A DNA stretch of 64,000 nt, from the NCBI RefSeq assembly GCF_024679095.1, contig NW_026111756.1:301972-365971 (forward strand), in the 5' to 3' direction. This DNA is from Eriocheir sinensis (lineage: Eukaryota > Arthropoda > Malacostraca > Decapoda > Varunidae). The position numbers and the translations under genes are program-made. Position 1 is the first letter of the stretch. Every line of letters starts with the position of its first letter. The notes beneath the pieces are model-generated. The model saw nothing but the letters and a program-made list of their open reading frames with translations, was not told the origin of the DNA and did not search any database. This document shows, piece by piece, positions 29,787-44,629 of this stretch.

Positions 29787-31594
29787 ACGTGTATGTTGCA
29801 TATTTTTCCAATACAAATTTACCTTATTATATACGCATTTTGTATATTAATATTAATATATGTGTATATGAATATATATTTTGATACAAATTTACATTAT
29901 TTTATGTATTTTCTATATTTATTTCAATTCAAATTTAGCTTATTTTATGTGTTTTTTGTATATCTATTTTCATACAAATTTAATTATATTTGTTTATTTT
30001 TGTATATAGTTTTATACAATTTTACGTTATTTTATGTGTATTTTGTATATTTATATTTATACAAGTAAACATTCTTTTATTGGCATTTAGTTTATTTATT
30101 TTGATACGAATTTACATTATTTTATGTGTATTTTGTATATATTTTCTTATACGTATTTACTTCATTTTATGTGTATTTTGTATATATATTTTTATAGAAA
30201 TCTACGTTATTTTATGTGTATTTGTATATATATTTTGAAACAAATTTACATTGTTTTATGAGTATTTTGCATATCTATTTCAATACAAATTTACCTTATT
30301 GTATGTGCATTTTGTATATTTATTGTAATACAAATTTAAATATTTAGTGTAATTTGGTATATATATTTTCATAAAAAATGCGTTGTGCTCTGGGTATTTT
30401 GCATCTTTATTTTCATACAAATTTACATTATTTTATTAATATTCTGTGTATTTATTTTGATACTATTTTACATTATTCTATTTGTGTTTTGTATATATTT
30501 TTTTATTCATATTTACATTATTTAATGTGTATTTTCTATATATATTTCATACAAATTTACGTTATTTTAAGTGTATTTGTTTATATATTTTCACTCAAAT
30601 TTACATTATTTTATGTGTATTTTGTATATGTATTTCAATAGAGATTTAACTAGTTTTATGTGTATTTTGTATATATATTTTTATTCAAATTTAAATTATT
30701 TTTGTGTATTTTTTTAATAGAGTTTTATACAAATTTACAATATTTTATGTGTATTTTGTATATCTATTTTCATACAAATACATTTTCTTTTATTGATATT
30801 TTGTTTATTTATTTTGATGCGAATTTACATTATTTAATGTGTATTTTGTATATATATTTTTATACGTATTTACGTCATTTCATGTGTATTTTGTATATAT
30901 ATTTCTATAGAAATATACGTTATTTTATGTGTATTCGTATATATATTTTGAAACAAATATACATTGTTTTATGTGCATTTTGTATATTTTTTCAATACAA
31001 ATTTCCCTTATTGTACATGCATTTTGTATATTAATTTTAATACAAATTCAATTATTGTATGTGTATTCTTGTATATGTATTTTTAAAAAAATATCCTTTA
31101 TTTTAAGTTTATTTTAAATCTTTATTTTCATACAAAATTACATTATTTTATTGATATTCTGTGTATTTATTTTGATACGATTTTACATTATTCTATGTAT
31201 ATTTTGTATATCTATTTTATACAAATGAACGTTATTTTATGTGAATTTGTTTTCATATCATACAAATTTACATTATTTTATGTGTATTTTGTACATGTAT
31301 TTAAATACAAATTTAACTAATTATATGTGTATTTTGTATATCTATTTTCATACAAATTGAAATTTCTTTTTTTCTTTTTTTGTATATACTTTTATTCAAG
31401 TTTTCGTAATTTTATGTGTATTTTGTATATTTATTTTCCTACAAATATACGTTCTTTTATCGGAATTTTGTTTATTTATTTTAATACGAATTTTCATTTT
31501 TTTAGGTGTATTTGATATATATATTTTTATACTTATTTACATAATCTTATATGTATTTTGAATATATATTTTCATAGAAATTTACTCTATATGT
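29787..31594 (+). repeat. Satellite block 21, forward (S1 to S4)
   Basis: A direct counterpart of 7.1-8.96 kb and an inverted counterpart of block 8. The odd unit GTTGTGCTCTGGG at 30383-30395 is one of the most GC-rich short stretches in the window; it is a locally mutated GTTATTTTATGGG. Confidence 0.88.
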
Positions 31595-33434
31595 ATATAC
31601 AAAAAAACACAAAAATAATTTAAATTTGTATGAAAATAAATATACAAAATACACTTAAAATAATGTAAATTTGAATGAAATTATATAAACAAATACACTT
31701 AAAATAACGTTAATTTGTATAAAATATATATAAAAAATACACATTAAATAATGAAAATATGTATAAAAAAATTTATACAAAACACAAATAGTATAATATA
31801 AAATCGTATCAAAATATATACACAGAATATTAATAAAATAATGTACATTTGTATAAAAACTAAGATGCAAAATACCTATAAAATAACGCATTTTTTATAA
31901 AATTATATATACCAAAATACTCTTAAAATATTTGAATTTGTATTAAAATAAATATACAAAATGCACATACAATAAGGTAGATTTGTATTGAAATAGATAT
32001 GCAAAAAACATATAAAACAATGTAAATTTGTTTCAAAATATATATACGAATACACATAAAATAACGTAGATTTCTATAAATATATATATACAAAATACAA
32101 ATAAAATTAGGTAAATACGAATCAAAAATGTATACAAAATACACATAAAATAATGTAAATTCGTATAAATATAAATAAACAAAATACCAATGTGTATTTG
32201 TATAAATATAAATATACAAAATGCACATAAAATAACGTAAATTTGTATAAAACTATATACAAAAATACACAGAAATTATTAAATTTGTATGAAAATAGAT
32301 ATACAAAATACACTTAAAATAAGCTAAATTTGAATTGAAATATATATACAAAATACATAAAATAAAGTAAATTCGTTTGAAAATATTTTTAACAAATACA
32401 CATATAATAACGTAAATTTGTAAAAAAAAACATATAAACAAAATACACATTAAGCAATGTAAATACGTATAAAAAAAATATTTACAAAATACACCAATAA
32501 TCAAGTCATTCGTATCAAAATAAATAAACAAAAAACTAATTAAATAATGTAAATTTGTATGAGAAAACATATACAAAATACACATAAAATGACGTTTAAA
32601 GTTTCTATAAAAATATATGTACATAAATGCACATAAAATTAGTTTGCATAAAAAAATATATACAAAACACACATTAGATAATGTAAATGAGTATAAAAAT
32701 ATGTATACAAAATACCTATGAAATAATCTAAACTCGTATCGAGTTAAATTAAGAAAATAACAATAAAATAATGTAATTTTGGATGAAAATATATATAGAA
32801 AACACACATAAAATAACCTAAATACAAATACAAATATACACATTAAATAATTTAAAATTGAATGAAATAAATATACAAAATAAACATAAAATAAGGTAAA
32901 TTTGTAATAAAAAATATGTAAGAATACACATAAAATAATATAAATTTTTATGAAAATATATACACAAATACACATAAAATAACATGAATTTGTATAAAAT
33001 GTTTCAAAATATATACGAATACACACAATAAAATAACGGAAATTTTTATGAAAATGTATATATAAAATACACATAAAATAGTTTAAATACGTAGAAAAAT
33101 ATATATACAAAATACACATAAAATAATGTAAATTCGTAAAAAATTAAAAAAAGAATGTATATTTGTAGGAAAATATATATACAAAAAACAAATAAAATAA
33201 CTAAAATTTGTATAAAAATATATACAAATATACACAAAAATAATTTAAATTTGTTTGAAAATAGATATGCAAAATACACATAAAGTTAGGCAAATTTGTA
33301 TTGAAATACATATACAAAACTCACATAAAATAATGTAAATTTGTATGAAAATATATAAACAAATACATATAAAATCACGTAAATTTGGATAAAATATACA
33401 TTAAATATTTAAATATGTATAAAAATATATTATA
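31595..33434 (-). repeat. Satellite block 22, reverse (S4 to S6)
   Basis: Its middle part (about 32.6-33.1 kb) shares with 12.0-12.5 kb and, inverted, with 62.2-62.7 kb the variant units CGTATCGAGTTAAATTAAG and AATACAAATACAAATATACAC. Confidence 0.86.
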
Positions 33435-36400
33435 TTATATATATTTTTATTGATATTTGCGTTATTTATGTGTATTTTGTATATGTTTTCTCATAGAAAT
33501 TTACATTATTTTATTGGTATTTTGTCTATATATTTTTATACGAATTGCATGATTATTTGTGTATTTTTTACATTTTTTTATACGTATTTACATTATTTAA
33601 TGTGTATTTTGTTTATATATTTTTATACAAATTTACGTTATTATATGTGTATTTGTATAGGTATTTTGATACAAATTTACATTATTTTATGTATTTTGTA
33701 TATATATTTCAATTCAAATTTAGCTTATTTTATGTGTATTTTGTATATCTATTTATTTTAATACAAAATCAAATATTTTATGTTTTTTTTGTATTTATAT
33801 TTTTTAAAAAAATGCGTTATTTTATGGGTATTTTGCATCTTAATTTTCATACATATTTACATTATTTTATTAAAATTTTCTGTATTTATTTTGATACGAT
33901 TTTACATTATTTTATTTGTGTTTTGTATATATTTTTTTATACATATTTACATTATTTAATGTTTTTTTGTATATATATTTGATACAAATTTACGTTATTT
34001 TAAGTCTATATGTTTATATATTTTCATTCAAATTTACATTATTTTATGTGTATTTTCTATATGTATTTCAATACAAATTTACCTATTTTTATGTTTTTTA
34101 TATTTATTTTCATACAAGTTTAAATTATTTTTGTGTATTTTTGTATATAGTTTTATACAAATTTAGGTTATTTTATGTGTATTTTGTATATCTATTTTCA
34201 TACAAATACACATTCTTTTCATGATATTTTGTTTATTTATTTTGACACGAATTAACACTATTTAATGTGTATTTTGTATATAAATTTTTATACGTATTTA
34301 CATTATTTCAAGTATATTTTGTATATATATTTCTATAGAAATCTGCGTTATTTTATGTGTATTCGTATATATATTTTGAAACAAATTTACATTATTTTAT
34401 GTGTATTTTGCATATTTTTTCAATACAAATTTACCTTATTGTATGTGCATTTTGTATATTAATTTTAATACAAATTTCATTAATCTATGTGTATTTTTGT
34501 ATATGTATTTTTATAAAAATATGCTTTATTTTATGGGTATTTTGCATCTTTATTTTCATACAAATTTACATTATTTTATTAATATTCTGTGTATTTATTT
34601 TGATATGATTTTACATTATTCTATGTATATTTTGTATATATATTTTATAAAATGTATTTGTTTTCATTTCATACAAATCTACATTATTTTATGTGTTTTT
34701 TGTACATGTATTTAAATACAAATTTAACTAGTTATATGTGTATTTTGTATATCTATTTTGTATGTATATTTTCATAGAAATTTACTCTATTTTATGAGTA
34801 TTCGTATATATATTTTGATACAAATTTACATTATTGATGTGTATTTTGCATATCTATTTCAATACAAATTTACTTTATTGTACGTGCATTTTGTATATTT
34901 ATTTTAATACAAATTTAACTATTTTATATGTATTTTTTTATATATTTTTATGCAAATATGCGTTATTATATGGATATTTTGCATCTTTATTTTCATACAA
35001 ATTTACATTATTTTATTGATATTCTCAATTTATTTTGACACGATTTAACATTATTCTATGTGTATTTTGTATATTTTTTTATACATATTTACATTATTTA
35101 ATGTTCATTTTGTATATATATTTTATCCAAATTTACATTATTTTATGTGTATTTGTTTATATATTTTCATACAAATTTACATTATTTTATGTGTTTTTTG
35201 TATATATATTTTTCTACGTATTTAAATTATTTTACGTGTATTATGTATATACATTTTCATAAAAAAATTACGTTATTTTATTGTGTATAAGTATATATTT
35301 TGATACAAATTTTATACAAATTCATGTTATTTAATGTGTATTTGTATATATATTTTCATACAAATTTACATTATTTTATTAATATTCTGTGTATATATTT
35401 TGATACGATTTTACATTATTCTATTTGTGTTTTGTATATATTCTTTTATACATATTTACATTATTTAATGTGTATTTTGATTATAAATTTCATACAAATT
35501 TACGTTATTATATGTGTATTTATTTATATATTTTCTTTCAAATTTACATTATTTTATATGTATTTTGTATATGTATTTATATACAAATTAACCTAATTTT
35601 ATATGTATTTTGTATATTTCTTTTCATACAAATTTAAATTATTTTTGTGTATTTTTGTATATAGTTTTATACAAATTTAGGTTATTTTATGTACGGATTT
35701 ACATTATTGAATGTGTGTTTTGTATATATATTTTTATCCAAAGTTACTTTATTATGGAAATTAGCGTTATTTTATATGTATTTGTATATGTTTTCTCATA
35801 CAAATTTACATTATTTTATTGATATTTTGTTTATTTAGTTTGATACGAATTACATGATTATATGTGTATTTTGTACATATTTTTGATACGTATTTACATT
35901 ACTTAATGTGAATTTTGTTTATATATTTTTAAACAAATTTACGATATTATATGTATTTTTATAAATATTTTGATACAAATTTACATTATTTTATGTATTT
36001 TCTATATACATTTCAATTCAAATTTAGCTTATTTTATCTGTATTTTGTATATCTATTTTCATACGAGTTTAATAACTTCTGTGTATTTTTGTATATAGTT
36101 TTATACAAATTTACGTTATTTTATGTGTATTTTGTATATTTATATTTATACAAATACACATTCTTTTATTGATATTTTGTTTATTTATTTTGATACGAAT
36201 TTACATTATTTTACGTGTATTTTGTATACATTTTCTTATGCGTATTTACTTCATTTTATATGTATTTTGTATATATATTTTTATACAAATCTACGTTATT
36301 TTATGTGTATTCGTATATATATTTTGAAACAAATTTACATTGTTTTATATGTATTTTGCATATCTTTTTCAATACAGATTTACCTTATTGTATGTGTATT

Positions 36401-36770
36401 TTGTATATTTATTTTATACAAATTAATTTTTTCATGTGTATTTTGGTATATATATTTTTATAAAAAAAATGCGTTATTTAATGGGTATTTTGCATCTTTA
36501 TTTTCATACAAATTTACATTGTTTTATTAATATTCAGTGTATTTATTTTGATACGATTTTACATTATTCTATTTGTGTTTTGTATATATTTTTTTATACA
36601 TATTTACATTATTTAATGTGTATTTTGTATATTTTAAAACAAATTTACGTTATTTTATGCGCATCTGTTAAAATATTTTGATACAAATTTACCTTATTTT
36701 ATGTATTTTGTATATATATTTCAATACAAATTTAGTTTATTTTATGTATATTTTGTATATCTATTTTCAA
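33435..36770 (+). repeat. Satellite block 23, forward (S6 to S8)
   Basis: The second longest forward block. 33.4-34.5 kb matches block 6 inverted, 34.3-35.3 kb matches 12.4-13.4 kb inverted, and 36.0-36.77 kb matches block 43 inverted. It is therefore a composite of at least three duplicated pieces. Confidence 0.87.
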
Positions 36771-39700
36771 TCGTATCAAAATAAATAAACAAAATAGTAA
36801 TCAAATAATGGAAATTTGTATGAGAAAACATATACAAATACACATAAATTAACGCAAATTTCTAAAAAAATATATGTACAAAAATGCACATAAAATAAAG
36901 TAAATTTGCATAAAAATATATATACTAAACACACATTAAATAAAGTAAATGCGTACATAAAATAACCTAAATTTGTATAAAACTATATACAAAAATACAC
37001 AAAAATATTTAAAATTTGTATGAAAAGAAATATACAAAACACACATAAAATTAGGTAAATTTGTATTGAAATAGATATACAAAATACACATAGAATAATG
37101 TAAATTTGAATGAAAATATATAAACAAATACACTTAAAATAACGTAAATTTGTATGAAATATCTATGCAAGATACACATTAAATAATGTAAATGTGTATA
37201 AAAAAGTTTTTACAAAAAAGAAATAGAATAATGTCAAATCCTATCAATATAAATACACAGAGTATCAATAAAATAATGTAAATTTGTATGAAAAGAAAGA
37301 TGCAAAATTCCCATAAAATAGCGCATTTTTTATAAAAATATATATACCAAAATACACATATAATATTTAAATCTGTATCGAAATAAATATACAAAATGCA
37401 TATACAGTAAGGTAAATATGTAGAAGTAAATAAAGTAAATTTGTTTTAAAATATATATACGAATACACATAAAATAACGTAGATTTCTATAGAAATATAT
37501 ATACAAAATACACATGAAATTATGTAAATACGTATAAAAATATATATACAAAATACATATCTATGTAAATTCGTGTCAAAATAAATAAACAAAATATCAT
37601 GAAAAGAATGTGTATTTGTATGAAAATAAATAATAGATAATAAATTTGTATGAAATATATATGCAAGATACACATTAAATAATGTAAATATGTATAAAAA
37701 AAATATATACAAAAAACAAATAGAATAATGTGAAATCGTATCAAAATAAATACACCGAATATTAATAGAATAATGTAAATTTGTATGAAAATAAAGATGC
37801 AAAATTCCCATCAAATAGCGCATTTCTTATAAAAATATATATACCAAAATACACATAAAATATCTAAATTTGTATTGAAGTAAATATACAAAATGCACAT
37901 ACAATAAGGTTATTTTCTTGTATTGAAAGAGATATGCAAAAATACATATGAAACAATGTAAATTTGTTTCAAAATATTTATACGAATACACATAAAATAA
38001 CGTAGATTTCTATAAAAATATATATACAAAATACACATAAATTAAGTAAATACGTATAAAAATAGATATACAAAATACACATAGAATAATGTAAAATTGT
38101 TTAAAAAAAATAAACAGAATATAAATAAAATAATGTAAATTTGTATGAAAGAGATATGCAAAAATACATATGAAACAATGTAAATTTGTTTCAAAATATT
38201 TATACGAATACACATAAAATAACGTAGATTTCTATAAAAATATATATACAAAATACACATAAATTAAGTAAATACGTATAAAAATAGATATACAAAATAC
38301 ACATAGAATAATGTAAAATTGTTTAAAAAAAATAAACAGAATATAAATAAAATAATGTAAATTTGTATTGAAAGAGATATGCAAAAATACATATGAAACA
38401 ATGTAAATTTGTTTCAAAATATTTATACGAATACACATAAAATAACGTAGATTTCTATAAAAATATATATACAAAATACACATAAATTAAGTAAATACGT
38501 ATAAAAATAGATATACAAAATACACATAGAATAATGTAAAATTGTTTAAAAAAAATAAACAGAATATAAATAAAATAATGTAAATTTGTATGAAAATAAA
38601 AATGCAGAATACCCATAAAATAAAGCATATATTTAAAAAAAATACATATACAAAAATACACATAGCATAATTAAATTTGTATTAAAATTAATATACAAAA
38701 TGCATATACAATAAGGTAAATTTGTATTAAAAAATATGCAAAATACACATAGAAACAGCGTAAATTTATTTCAAAATCTATATACGAATACTCATAAATC
38801 AACGTAGATTTCTATAGAAATATATATACAAAATACACATCAAATGATGTATATATGTATAAAAAAAATATATATATAAAATACACATTAAATAATGTAA
38901 ATTCCCGTCAAAATAAATAAACAAAATATCAATAAAAGAAGGTTTATTTGTATGAAAATAGATATACAATATACACAAAAAATCACCTAAATTTGTATAA
39001 AACTATATACAAAAATACACAAAAATAATTTTAATTTGTATGAAAATATATATACAAAATACACATAAAATTAGGTAAATTTGTATTGAAATACATTTAC
39101 ACAATACACATAAAAGAATGTAAATTTGAATGAAAATATAAAGAAATACACTTAAAATAACGTAAATTTGTATAAAATATATATAAAAAATACACATTAA
39201 ATAATGTAAATATGTATAAAAAAATATATACAAAACACAAATAGAATAATAAAAAATCGTATCAAAATAAATACACAGAATATTAATAAAATAATGTAAA
39301 TTTGTATGAAAATTAAGATGCAAAATACCCATAAAATAACGCATTTTTTATAAAAATATTTATACCAAGACACACATAAAATATTTGAATTTGTATTAAA
39401 ATAAATATACAAAATGCGCATACAATAAGGTAAATTTGTATTGAAATAGATATGCAAAATACAAATAAAACCATGTAAATTATTTTCAAAATATATATAC
39501 GAATACACATAAAATAACGCAGATTTCTATGAAAATAAATATACAAAATACACATAAAATGAAGTAAATACTTATAAAAAAAGGTATACAAAATACACAT
39601 AAAATAATGTAAACTCGTATCAAAATAAATAAACAAAATAATAATAAAAGAATGTGTATTGTATAAATAGAAATATACAAAATACAAATAAAATAACGTA

Positions 39701-39772
39701 AATTTATATAAAACTATATGCAAAAATACACAAAAGTAATTAAATTTGTGTGAAAATAGATATACAAAATAC
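36771..39772 (-). repeat. Satellite block 24, reverse
   Basis: It starts at an S8 seam. 36.77-37.85 kb matches 56.99-58.07 kb inverted. It contains the threefold 222-bp tandem at 37920-38590. Its right seam (AAATACATGTGTATTTTG) is unique in the window. Confidence 0.87.
37920..38590 (-). repeat. 222-bp unit amplified three times in tandem
   Basis: The marker GATATGCAAAAATACATATG occurs at 37931, 38153 and 38376, so the period is 222-223 bp (about five 45-bp units). I see almost no differences between copies, apart from a TTGAAAG/TATGAAAG change at the joins. Each copy carries the same rare ATTGTTTAAAAAAAATAAAC variant, so amplification is recent. Confidence 0.93.
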
Positions 39773-41093
39773 ATGTGTATTTTGTATATTTATTTTCATA
39801 CAAATTGAAATTATTTTTGTTTATTTTTTTATATATTTTCAAACAAATTTTCGTTATTTTATGTTTAAATTGATTATTTATTTTTTCTACAAATATACTT
39901 TCTTTTATCTGAATTTTGTTTATTGAATTTGAAACGAATTTACCTTATTTTGTATATCTATTTTCATACAAATTAAAATACTTCTGTGTATTTTTGTATA
40001 TAGTTTTATAAATTTACGTTATTTTATGTGTATTTTGTATATTTATTATACAAATACACATTCTTTTATTGGTATTTTGTATATCTATTTTGATACAATT
40101 TACATTATTTTATATGTATTTTGTATACATTTTGTTATACGTATTTACTTCATTTTATGTGTATTTTGTATATATTTTTATAGAAATCTACGTTATTTTA
40201 TGGGTATTCGTATATATAATTTGAAACAAATTTACATTGTTTAATATGTATTTTACATATCTATTTCAATACAAATTTACCTTATTGTATGTGCATTTTG
40301 TAAATTTATTTTAATACAAATTTTAATATCTTATGTGTATTTTGGTATATATATTTTTTATAAAAAATGTGTAATTTTATGGGTATTTTGCATCTTTATT
40401 TTCATACAAATATACACTATTTTATTAATATTCTCTGTATTTTGATACGATTTTACATTATTCTATTTGTGTTTTATATATATTTTTTGATACATATTTA
40501 CATTATTTAATGTGTATTTTGTATATATATTTGATACAAATTTACGTTATTTTATTGTATATTTCAATACAAATTTACCTAATTTTATGTGTATTTTGTA
40601 TATTTATTTTCATACAAATTTAAAATATTTTGTGTATTTTGTATATAGTTTGATACAAATTTAGGTTATTTTATGTGTATTTTGTATATCTATTTTCATA
40701 CAATACACATTCTTTTATTGATATTTTGTTTATTTATTTTGACGCGAATTTACAGTATTTAATGTGTATTTTGTATTTTTTTTATTCGTATTTACAACAT
40801 TTCATGTATTTTGTATATATATTCCTATAGAAATCAACGTTATTTTATGTATTCATATATATTTTGAAACAAATTTACACTGTTTTATGTGTATTTTGCG
40901 TTTTTCAATACAAACTTACCTTATTGTATGTGCATTTTGTATATTAATTTTAACACATTTAATTATTCTATGTGTATTTTGTATATGTATTTAAAAAAAG
41001 CTTTATTTTATGGGTATTTTGCATCTTATTTTCATACAAATTTAAATTATTTTATTGATATTCTGTGTACTTATTTTGATACGATTTTACATT
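39773..41093 (+). repeat. Satellite block 25, forward
   Basis: Units here have more 1-bp deletions than elsewhere (for example TTATTATACAAATAC near 40044 and TCATACAATACAC near 40697), so reading frames are broken although the unit order is normal. Confidence 0.84.
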
Positions 41094-41387
41094 ACAATAA
41101 GGCAAATTTGTATTGAAAAATATGCAAAATACATAAAAAGTGTAAATTTGTTTAAAATCTATATACGAAAACACATGAAATAACGTAAATTTCTATAAAT
41201 ATATATATACAAAATACACATTTAATAATTTCAAATGATGTAAAAATGAACAAAATATCAATAAAAGAATGTGTATTTGTATAAAATAGATATACAAAAT
41301 ACTCATAAAATAACCTAAGTTTGTATAAAATATATACAAAAATACACAAAATAATTTAAATTTGTATGAAAATAAATACACAAAATT
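41094..41387 (-). repeat. Satellite block 26, reverse, 294-bp island
   Basis: It begins at a unique seam (ACATTACAATAAGGC) and ends at S5. It is a shortened relative of 46.8-47.15 kb. Confidence 0.84.
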
Positions 41388-41600
41388 ATTTTGTATATCT
41401 ATTTTATACAAATGTACGTTATTTTATGTGAATTTGTTTTCATTTCATAGAAATTTACATTATTTTATGTGTATTTTGTACATGTAATTAAATAAAAATT
41501 TAACTAATTATAGTTGTATTTTGTATATCTATTTTCATAGAAATTGAAATTTATTTTTTTCTTTTTTTGTATATATTTTTATTCAATTTTTCGTAATCTT
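41388..41600 (+). repeat. Satellite block 27, forward (S5 to S2)
   Basis: A 213-bp island nearly identical in layout to 47157-47367. Both run from S5 to S2. Confidence 0.85.
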
Positions 41601-41633
41601 ATAAAAATATATATACCAAAATACACATAAAAT
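41601..41633 (-). repeat. Tiny reverse remnant after S2
   Basis: Only ATAAAAATATATATACCAAA and ATACACATAAAAT of the reverse block remain before the forward sequence TTTTTATTTTATGGGAATTTT resumes. A deletion removed the rest of an S2-adjacent reverse block. Confidence 0.75.
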
Positions 41634-44194
41634 TTTTATTTTATGGGAATTTTGCATCTTTATTTTCATACAAATTTACATTATTTTATTTATATTCGGT
41701 GTATTTATTTTGATACGATTTTACATTATTCTATTTGTTTTTTGTATATACTTTTTTGTACATATTTACATTATTTAATGTGTGTCTTGCATATATATTT
41801 TATACAAATTTATTATCTATTATCTATTTTCATACAGATACACATTCTTTTCATGATATTTTGTTTATTTATTTTGAAACGAATCTACATTATTTGATAT
41901 GTATTTTGTATATATATTTTTATACGTATTTACATAATTTCATATGTATTTTGTATATATATTTCTATAGAAATCTACTTTATTTTATGTGTATTCGTAT
42001 ATATATTTTGAAACAAATTTACATTGTTTTATATGTATTTTTGAATATCTCTTTCAATACAAATTTACCTTACTGTATATGCATTTTGTATATTTATTTC
42101 AATACAAATTTAAATATTTTGTGTATTTTGGTATATTTATTTTTATAAAAAATGCGAAAATTTTTGGGAATTTTGCATTTTTATTTTCATACAAATTTAC
42201 ATTATTTTATTGATATTCTGTGTATTTATTTTGATACGATTTTACATTATTCTATTTGTTTTTTATATATTTTTTTATACACATTTACATTATTTAATGT
42301 GTATCTTGCATATATATTTTATACAAATTTACGTTATTTTAAGTGAATTTGTTTATATATTTTCATTCAAAATTACATTATATGAAGTGTATTTTGTATA
42401 TGTATTTCCATACAAATTTATCTAATTTTATGTGTATTTTGTATATTTCTTTTCAAACAAATTTAATTATTTTTGTGTATTTTTGTATATGGTTTTATAC
42501 AAATTTAGGTTATTTTATGTACGTATTTACATTATTTAGTGTATGTTTTGTATATATATTTTTATGCTAATTTGCTTTATTTTATGTGCATTTTTGTACA
42601 TATATTTTTATAGAAATTTGCGTTATTTGTATATGTTTTCTCATACAAATTTACATTATTTTATTGCTATTTTGTTTATTTATTTTGATACGAATTACAT
42701 GATTATATGTGTATTTTGTACATATTTTTTATACGTATTTACATTACTTAATGTGAATTATGTTTATATATTTTTAAACAAATCTACGTTATTATATGTA
42801 TTTGTATAAATATTTTGATACAGATTTACATTATTTTATGTATTTTGTATGTACATTTCAATTCAAATTTAGCTTATTTTAGCTGTATTTTGTATATATA
42901 TTTTCATACAAATTTAATAACTTCTATGTATTTTTGTATATAGTTTTATACAAATTTAGGATATTTTATGTGTATTTTGTATATTTATATTTATACAAAT
43001 ACACTTTCTTTTACTGGTATTTTCATTATTTATTTTGATACGATTTTTAAGTGTATTTTGTATTAATTTTTTTATACGTATTTACTTCAGTTTATGTGTA
43101 TTTTGTATATATTTTATTTTATGTTATTTTATGTGTATTCGTATATATATTTTGAAACAAATTTACATTGTTTTATATGTATTTTGCATATCTATTTCAA
43201 TACAAATTTACCTTACAGTATGTGCATTTTTTATATTTATTTTAATACAAATTTTAATATTTCATGTGTATTTTGGGATATATATTTTTATAAAAAATGC
43301 GTTATTTTATGGCTATTTTGCATCTTTATTTTCATACAAATTTACATTATTTTATTAATATTCTGTGTATTTATTGTTGATACGATTTTACATTATTCAA
43401 TTTGTGTTTTGTATATATTTTTTTTATACATATTTACATTATTTAATGTGTATTTTGTATATATATTTGATACAAATTTACGTTATTTTAAGTGTACATG
43501 TTTATATATTTTCATTCAAGTTTCCATTATTTTATGTGTATTTTGTATATGTATTTCAATACAAATTTACCTAATTTTATGTGTATTTTGTATATCTATT
43601 TTCATACAAATACACATTTACCTTATTGTACGTGCATTTTGTATATTAATATTAATAAACATTTAATTATTATATGTGTATTTTTGTATATGTATTTGTA
43701 AAAATATATGCTTTATTTTATGGGTATTTTGCATCCTTATTTTCATACAAAATTACATTATTTTATTGATATTCTGTGTATTTATTTTGATACGATTTTA
43801 CATTATTCTATGTATATTTTGTATATCTATTTTATACAAATGTACGTTATTTTATGTGAATTTGTTTTCATTTCATACAAATTTACATTATTTTACGTGT
43901 ATTTTGTACATGTATTTAAATACAAATTTAACTAATTTGTATATCTATTTTCATACAAATTGAAATTTATTTTTTTGTTTTTTTATATATTTTTATTCAA
44001 ATTTTCGTAATTTTATGTGTATTTTGTATATTTATTTTTCTACAAATATACGTTCTTTTCTCGGAATTTTGTTTATTTATTTTGAAACGAATTTTTTTTT
44101 TTTAGGTGTATTTGATATATATATTTTTATACTTATTTACATAATTTTATATGTATTTTGAATATATATTATCATAGAAATTTACTCTATATGT
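41634..44194 (+). repeat. Satellite block 28, forward, to S4
   Basis: It carries regular higher-order cycles with the CATCTTTATTTTCATAC marker unit near 41652, 42174, 43320 and 43731. It ends at an S4 seam (44184-44200). Confidence 0.87.
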
Positions 44195-44629
44195 TTATAC
44201 AAAAAACACAAAAATTATTTAAATTTGTATGAAAATAAATATACAAAATACACATAAAATTACGTAAGTTTGTATTTAAATACATATACAAAATACACTT
44301 AAAATAATGTAAATTTGAATGAAATTATATAAACAAATACACTTAAAATAACGTTTATTTGTATAAAATATATATAAAAAATAAACATTTAATAATGAAA
44401 ATATGTATAAAAAAATATATACCAAACACAAATAGTATAATATAAAATCGTATCAAAATATATACACAGAATATTAATAAAATAATGTACATTTGTATGA
44501 AAACTAAGATGCAAAATACCTATAAAATAACGCATTTTTTTTTAAAATTATATATACCAAAATACACATAAAATATTTGAATTTGTATTAAAATAAGTAT
44601 ACAAAATGCAAATTCAATAAGGTAAATTA
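44195..44629 (-). repeat. Satellite block 29, reverse
   Basis: It starts at S4, like block 22, and shares its first 430 bp with 31595-31970. It is cut off at a unique seam (AAGGTAAATTAAAATTTAAAAT). Confidence 0.85.

Noticed and set aside
32253..33119. 288-codon minus-strand frame, and similar frames on both strands throughout, as genes
   Set aside because: The products are 15-residue repeats that mirror the DNA unit. They start and stop with unit indels, occur on the T-rich strand of every block in two or three frames, and lack any domain, codon signature or splice pattern that I recognise.
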